Of a stretch of 64,000 nucleotides of DNA, positions 52,051-64,000 are shown piece after piece. Both the position numbers and the translations under genes were made by a program. The stretch is from the NCBI GenBank assembly GCA_963693365.1, contig CAVNZM010000003.1, forward strand, positions 9,796,001-9,860,000. The letters run 5' to 3'. The first letter of the stretch is position 1. Every line of letters starts with the position of its first letter. Source of the DNA: Amoebidium appalachense. Lineage: Eukaryota > Ichthyosporea. The notes below the pieces were generated by a model. The model worked only from the letters and a program-made list of their open reading frames with translations. It did no database searches and had not been told where the DNA came from.

Positions 52051-53641
52051 TCGTGTGACAATTGCAGAAGTCAACAGAAAAAAGGACAGCTAGCTAAGGC
52101 AACTAGTTTGTGCGCTTTTACAGTAGCACCACCAAACTTAGTTCAACCAACTAACTCTACAAATCCCTTTTACCTCTGATGCCAGACACTCACACAAACG
52201 CTAAAACGAAAACCAAAGAGAAAGCAAGAGCAAACCGTAAGGCACCAACTAATCAGACTGAGGTCTCAGCTTCTGCCCCTTTACACAAGGTGCCACCAAA
52301 CCAAGAAAACACCCAAACAGCCTAATTATTACCTTATCACGTTGCTCCCTCCCCTTTTTTCTTTTCACCTACACACTAGCTCTAAAAACAAGAACTGAAC
52401 GAACGACGCCCACAGCCAGCTCTACAAAGCTGGTGCGCGGCTCACTCACATTTTTAGAACAGTGGAAAAGCCACCAATCATATCACCTATCTACTGATAA
52501 CTACGGATCACTTCATAACTATACCTGATCTATATCCAATCACTAAAGATACATACGACTGAGCTTAACATTCTACCCGTTAGGGCCAATCAGCTTGCAC
52601 CGCTATGTAGCCGTTACCGCCGACTGACCGAACACGTGTCATCTCTCACCGCTGCCTCCTCCCGCTCGAGAACAACATGCATACGTGTGCTTTTTTGTCT
52701 TTTTTGTATGCAAATGATGTGCCAGTTTGACAATGTGTGTGCGTGTGCGTGTGTACGGTGTGTGTGTGTACACGCGCGGGCGTGTGTGAACTTGTGTGTG
52801 GGTGGGTGTGCCAGTGCCTCGAACGACTCGAGTCGTAGCGATCAAAGGTGATACTTCGTGATACATCCTACGCCAATCACATAACGCTTAGGAATGCCCT
52901 TTTACCATAAGGGGTATATCCGGAGGTCTAAAGAGAACGGTGGTCATTCCAAGTTGAACAGGGGCAAAAAAAAGCTGATACATGAGCCGGGCACCGTATT
53001 GTAGTACTTTGTATATATGCACAACCTGTATATATTCTGTTGTCTCAATAAAAATAAGAAACGGACGGAGAAGGAAAATATTTTTTTTAACTATTTTTTG
53101 TGTTACAGTAGTTACTTTCACATGACACACGATTTCTACACCCATGAACCAACCCGCCTTTACGTCATCACTCCGAGAAAGAGCAACGCATGGGAACGTT
53201 CAGTCAAGAACGTGAAACGCATGACACTTCCCCCCAACTTCAATGCCTGTTTCTTGCGAGTTTTCGTGGCCACATTGTAGCCTTCATTGCTCACGAAACG
53301 TTTCACATTCCAAGATTTGAAAAGTGCTGAGTGTGCACATATTCTGTAGTATTTTCCCTTTTGAAGTGAACGAGGCATTTATGATACATTTGGCAGCAGC
53401 TAAACACTCTTTTGGCAAAGGGGAGGTCCTTGGCTCATGACATGCTTTCCCTTTTCACATCTGACATCACAATTCAGTTCCACTGTCTGAACTACAGCCC
53501 ACTTTCTCGTTGCAACAAGCAAAGGAAACAACACCGGTTTCGGTTGTGATTAGTTACAGCAGACAAGCTGGACAAGGACGAAATCTCTAAACGCAAGCCA
53601 CGTCCTAAAACGAGAAACATCAGCCATTCCGTATTTACACG
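52051..53641. other. Spacer between the DIRS-like element and DEP copy 2
   Basis: Ordinary-complexity DNA. It holds CCAAT motifs near 52540 and 52585, a short GT stretch (52735-52805), AATAAA at 53047-53052 and one unassigned exon candidate (53109-53280). Nothing else is recognised. Confidence 0.5.
53109..53280 (+). CDS. Unassigned probable terminal exon
   Basis: A strong T-rich acceptor (TTTTTGTGTTACAG) opens a frame with YFHMTHDFYTHEPTRLYVI and TPRKSNAWERSVKNVKRM, stopping at TAG 53278. RLYVITPRK resembles the closing strand of a DEP domain (compare HFYVFTP), so it may be a remnant of a third DEP copy. No upstream exons are found. Confidence 0.35.
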
Positions 53642-60080
<6,439 letters not shown>

Positions 60081-60378
60081 TGTGTGTGTGTGCGTGCGTG
60101 TTTCTGCTGTTATTCATGCATGGCCATGATGCATTGTTTGCACCAGAGACATTGGGGGGGGGGGGGGGGGGGAGGGGGGAGGGGGGGCATATGGCCAGCA
60201 AGGTATTGGCAACAAGTGAATGGGCTCTGATCAGACTCAGTGCTCGGAGATCCCAACGGGCGTAGATTTGCGCAGGCCCAAGGCTCAAGGTGGGTGGTGT
60301 GTGTGTGTGTGTGTGTGTGTATGCGTGTGCGTGTGTGTGTGTGTGTGTACGTGCGTGCGTGTGTGTGTACGTGCGTGC

Positions 60379-60433
<55 letters not shown>

Positions 60434-60815
60434 GGGGTGAGGGGTGGGGGGGTGGGAGGGGTTAAGGGGAGGATGGATGCCTAGCTAATAATACTATGAT
60501 ATTACGGTAAGCGATCAGTGCCATCATGGTTTCAAGTCAGTGATGTCCACCCGTAGTACAAACACAAATTAGTCAAGTAATAGTTTAGTCGAAATTTGTT
60601 AGAATTGCTTATTACTAGTAGCATTAGAGAATGATTTCAATCTTTGGTTGCTATTCAGTTATAACGCATGTATGATGTGATAATTTAAGTCACCTTTTGA
60701 GCATGAAGTTGAATTTTTTTTATAGTTTTGTGAAAGATCTAAGTCGCACCTGAGTATAGTATTCATTGTTGGTTTGAAACTTGAAAGTTTCAAGTGATCG
60801 AACAAGTGATCGAAC

Positions 60816-60885
<70 letters not shown>

Positions 60886-61433
60886 GGGGTTACTACCGGG
60901 TTTTAGACTCATCCAGATTTGTGAGCGTGAACCTGCATAATCATATATAGCATCATCTTGTTCATTACTGGCCGTGCGTTATGTGATAATGAATGACTTT
61001 ACAGTAGTAAACCCGCATCGGAGCATGCAAGAAGTTGTCCTCAACATGTGCACGATAACTACGTGTGATCAACTACCCACTGACTACTCAGACTACATTA
61101 TGTACCTTCAACTTATTATCTCACTATAGAAGCCTACCTCCACCTTTTTAGTACCAACCATTTCTCTGTAAACAAGTCTTTAACCCCCTGTAGCTTACAT
61201 CCGCCCTCCATATGCATCAACCGTTGAGTCACATGCCTCTGGGGACCGGGCAATATAATATAGCAAGGCAAGAAAAAACATTCACATCAACTAAGTTTCA
61301 CACACAAATTACCCTTAAACAACCACATCGTATGTACACATTAAAGTGCCTGCGCGTCTGAATAAAAGAACACACTGGGTTTAAAATTTCACAAGGTTAA
61401 GCAACGAGAAATCTGGCACATGTGTACACGACC

Positions 61434-61478
<45 letters not shown>

Positions 61479-61812
61479 TTCCCGTCCCCTCTCTTTTCCC
61501 CTGGGATGCCTGTCAAGGATTTACGAACATGATAACGGTTGTTCAAAAACTTTGCGAACATGCACCACAACCACTTTTTTTTTCGTTTGCAGGCTTTTCT
61601 TAAATGTTCCTTTTTTCCTTTTCCTTTTTCTCTCTCTGTGTGTGTGGGGGGGGGGGAGGAGGGGGCGGGGGGAAGGAAATAAAATGCTGGATTTTTATTG
61701 GTGGACGCCATCTGTGCAGGCATCAAAAGGTCACATTCAATGTAGAGCCATGCATGCTCGTTTTTAGCTCCAAAGTGCGTTAGCACACTTTCATGCCGGC
61801 CGGGCCAGTCAT

Positions 61813-61858
<46 letters not shown>

Positions 61859-62184
61859 TTCCCCCCTCCTCCTCCACCCCCTCCCCCCTGGTGGCACCCC
61901 CCCACCCCCTTCGTCCAATCCCCACTCTGTACTCCTCCCTGGTATTCTCCTGCTGGCGCCTCCTCTCATGCACTGCTATATATGGGTGAGCCAAACCAAT
62001 GTGAAGGAGAGAAGCGCTATGATTCTCTACTATGTGTATTGACAGAACAAAGCGTGGACGAGTTTTACGGATATAATAAGACAAGGCAGAATGATCTGCA
62101 TTACACAATACCCCTCACCTCCCCCTCCCCACCCCCCCCCTTTGTCTGCCCCTCCCTCTCTTACTTTCTCTCGTTCTCTCCTCT

Positions 62185-62229
<45 letters not shown>

Positions 62230-62672
62230 TTAAAAATTCTCTCTCTCTTTCTCTCTTTCTCTCTCTCTCTCCTCCCTCCCCCCCCCCCCTCTCTCTCTGT
62301 GTGTGTGCGTCGGTCAATGGTGGTGGTATGTAGTGGTGGTGGTGGTGGAGTGTGCGTGCGCGCGCTCATGCACGTGTGCATACCAAATACTTCTTTCCTT
62401 GCAAAACTTCGGGTGGGCCGAGAGGGGAGGGGGGGGAGTAAGGGCTGAGGGGAGGGGGGAGGGGTGGAGGGGGAGAAGGGGGGGGGGGGGGGGGGGGGGG
62501 GGGAAGGGGGAGGGTAGATGAGAGGGGAGGAAGGGGGTGGGGGGGGGGGGGGTGGGGGGAGGAGGGAGGGATGGTGGTTCGAAATGTCTTTGTAGCTTTC
62601 GATCAATGCATCGGGTAAGTCATTTCACCAGTGAAATTTTTGATTTTTATTTAGTTTTTTTGGTGTTTGTGT

Positions 62673-62728
<56 letters not shown>

Positions 62729-62809
62729 GAGAGAGAGATAGAGGGAGAGAGATAGAGGGAGAGAGAGAGAGAGAGACCGAAGGGGGGGGTGGGAAGGGGA
62801 AGAGGGGAA

Positions 62810-62840
<31 letters not shown>

Positions 62841-63342
62841 CTCTGGAGCTGTCTGTGCATTAAGCAGCAATGATAAAGCCATTTTCTTGTTGCAATCAGC
62901 CTGGTGGTTAAAGTTTACTGAGGTGTTTATGCAGGGGTGCAATGGTGTCGGAGGGAGCTTTTACACCCACTCTTCAGAATAGCTGTTTGTGGCCAATGGC
63001 GGTTGGTGTGGGTGGTGGGCTGAGCTCAAACTGCTAATATTAAGCCTGGCATGCATCAACCACCACAATTGACCAACGAGAAAACGAAGGAAAGATGAGG
63101 TTAAGCATCAGTGTGCTTTTATTGGTCGCTCCCCCAGGCCAATCAGGAAACACGACATGGACCCCACGGATATGCACATCCACATTATACAGATGAAACT
63201 ACACCCCTTTGTTTATGTCAAATGCTACACGGCCATAAGCTAAAACCAAAAACCTGGCACACTAATTAAGCAACTACAAACAAGATAACCAAGACTAGCA
63301 AACCAAACCTGTAAGGCGGGAAAAAAAAAGGAAAAACAAAAA

Positions 63343-63399
<57 letters not shown>

Positions 63400-64000
63400 A
63401 TGTGGCATATGATGCCAGGGATATGGCATTCGATGATTAAAAACTGGCCATGGAGGAGGCCACAAGTTGTGTGGATTTTTAGGAAAACAATATGATATCG
63501 CAGAAACGGGCAAGGCTCTGTCATCGACCTTGGATAGAGGGCAAGCTCCGGTAGGAGCAGGGATGGCGGTGGCGTGTGTGCGTGTGTGTGTGTGTGCGTG
63601 TGTATGTGTATGTGTGTGTGTGTGTGTGTGTCAGTGTGTGTGTGTGTGTTTAGTGGGTGGGTGGGGAGAGGGCTGTTTTGTAGGTATCCGCCCTTCTTCC
63701 CCGTCTCTTGGTAACCCCCAAAACACCCACACACACACACCTACCCACCCACCCACACCCACACACACACATGCACACACACACACTGAGTCAGTATGAG
63801 TTTTGGAATAGTCTCATTGCCGGTAGGCCCCCCCTCCCTCCCCCCAGCTGTTACCGCCCCCAGCACACGCACACACAAACACGCACGCGCGCACGCACAC
63901 ACACACGCCCGCCCGCCCGCCCGCCCGCCCGCCCGCCCGCACGCACGCACGCACACACGCACACACACACACACGCGTCGGTTCAAGGCTGCTAATATTA
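60081..64000. other. Right-hand spacer
   Basis: GT repeats (60296-60430), AT-rich unique DNA (60480-60800 and 60900-61420) with AATAAA at 61361, a T-then-G run (60820-60883), poly-C/poly-G blocks, CT repeats (62166-62275), CCAAT motifs at 62993-63143 and a GCCC tract (63907-63940). No coding exon is supported on either strand. Confidence 0.55.
63345..63398 (+). repeat. Poly-G run of more than 50 bases
   Basis: An uninterrupted G run, one of the longest in the window. Confidence 0.9.

Overview
This window is eukaryotic nuclear DNA from an intron-rich organism. The coding islands are spliced with GT-AG introns and one GC-AG intron, use the standard stop codons, and sit between TATA/CRE-type promoter elements and AATAAA signals. 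Long homopolymer and dinucleotide tracts (poly-C/G, CA/GT, CT/GA) fill nearly all introns and intergenic DNA, so most long open frames here (poly-Pro, His-Thr, Val-Cys, Ser-Leu, Arg-Glu) are translated microsatellites. A protist or alga is most likely; the lineage cannot be fixed from the sequence.

Layout. (1) 209-12404 (+): the last twelve exons, about 523 codons, of a leucine-rich, probably all-helical protein that I do not recognise; its 5' part lies left of the window. (2) 12405-16676: microsatellite-rich spacer with one doubtful terminal exon. (3) 16677-19580 (-): a broken non-LTR retrotransposon with a coiled-coil ORF1, endonuclease pieces, the first RT motif and then an internal deletion. 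(4) 20081-35145 (+): a complete 14-exon class II alpha-mannosidase gene (GH38, 1075 aa, no signal peptide, bacterial-type sequence) with a CRE + TATA promoter just upstream. All four metal/catalytic positions are intact. (5) 34791-42725: spacer holding a 2-kb GT-to-CA strand-switching tract and a 2.6-kb island of ordinary-complexity DNA with CCAAT motifs and a hairpin. (6) 42726-46961 (+) and 53642-60080 (+): tandem paralogues encoding a short membrane-anchor segment followed by a DEP domain, with identical intron phases. (7) 47900-52050 (-): between the paralogues, a DIRS-like tyrosine-recombinase retroelement (RT, RNase H, tyrosine recombinase). (8) 60081-64000: spacer.

Splicing was worked out by hand. 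All 25 junctions in the first two genes are phase-compatible, and the mannosidase exons sum to exactly 1076 codons including the stop, which strongly supports those models. Main points of interest: introns that place poly-C close to the donor and (CA)n at the acceptor; a dispersed 5'-truncated repeat family whose copies all end in poly-C; directional C(n)A(n) tracts; the bacterial-type mannosidase fragmented by such introns; and the DEP pair separated by a retroelement. Two reading-frame breaks (DEP copy 2 and the DIRS element) both fall in 4-base G/C runs, so sequencing error must be excluded.
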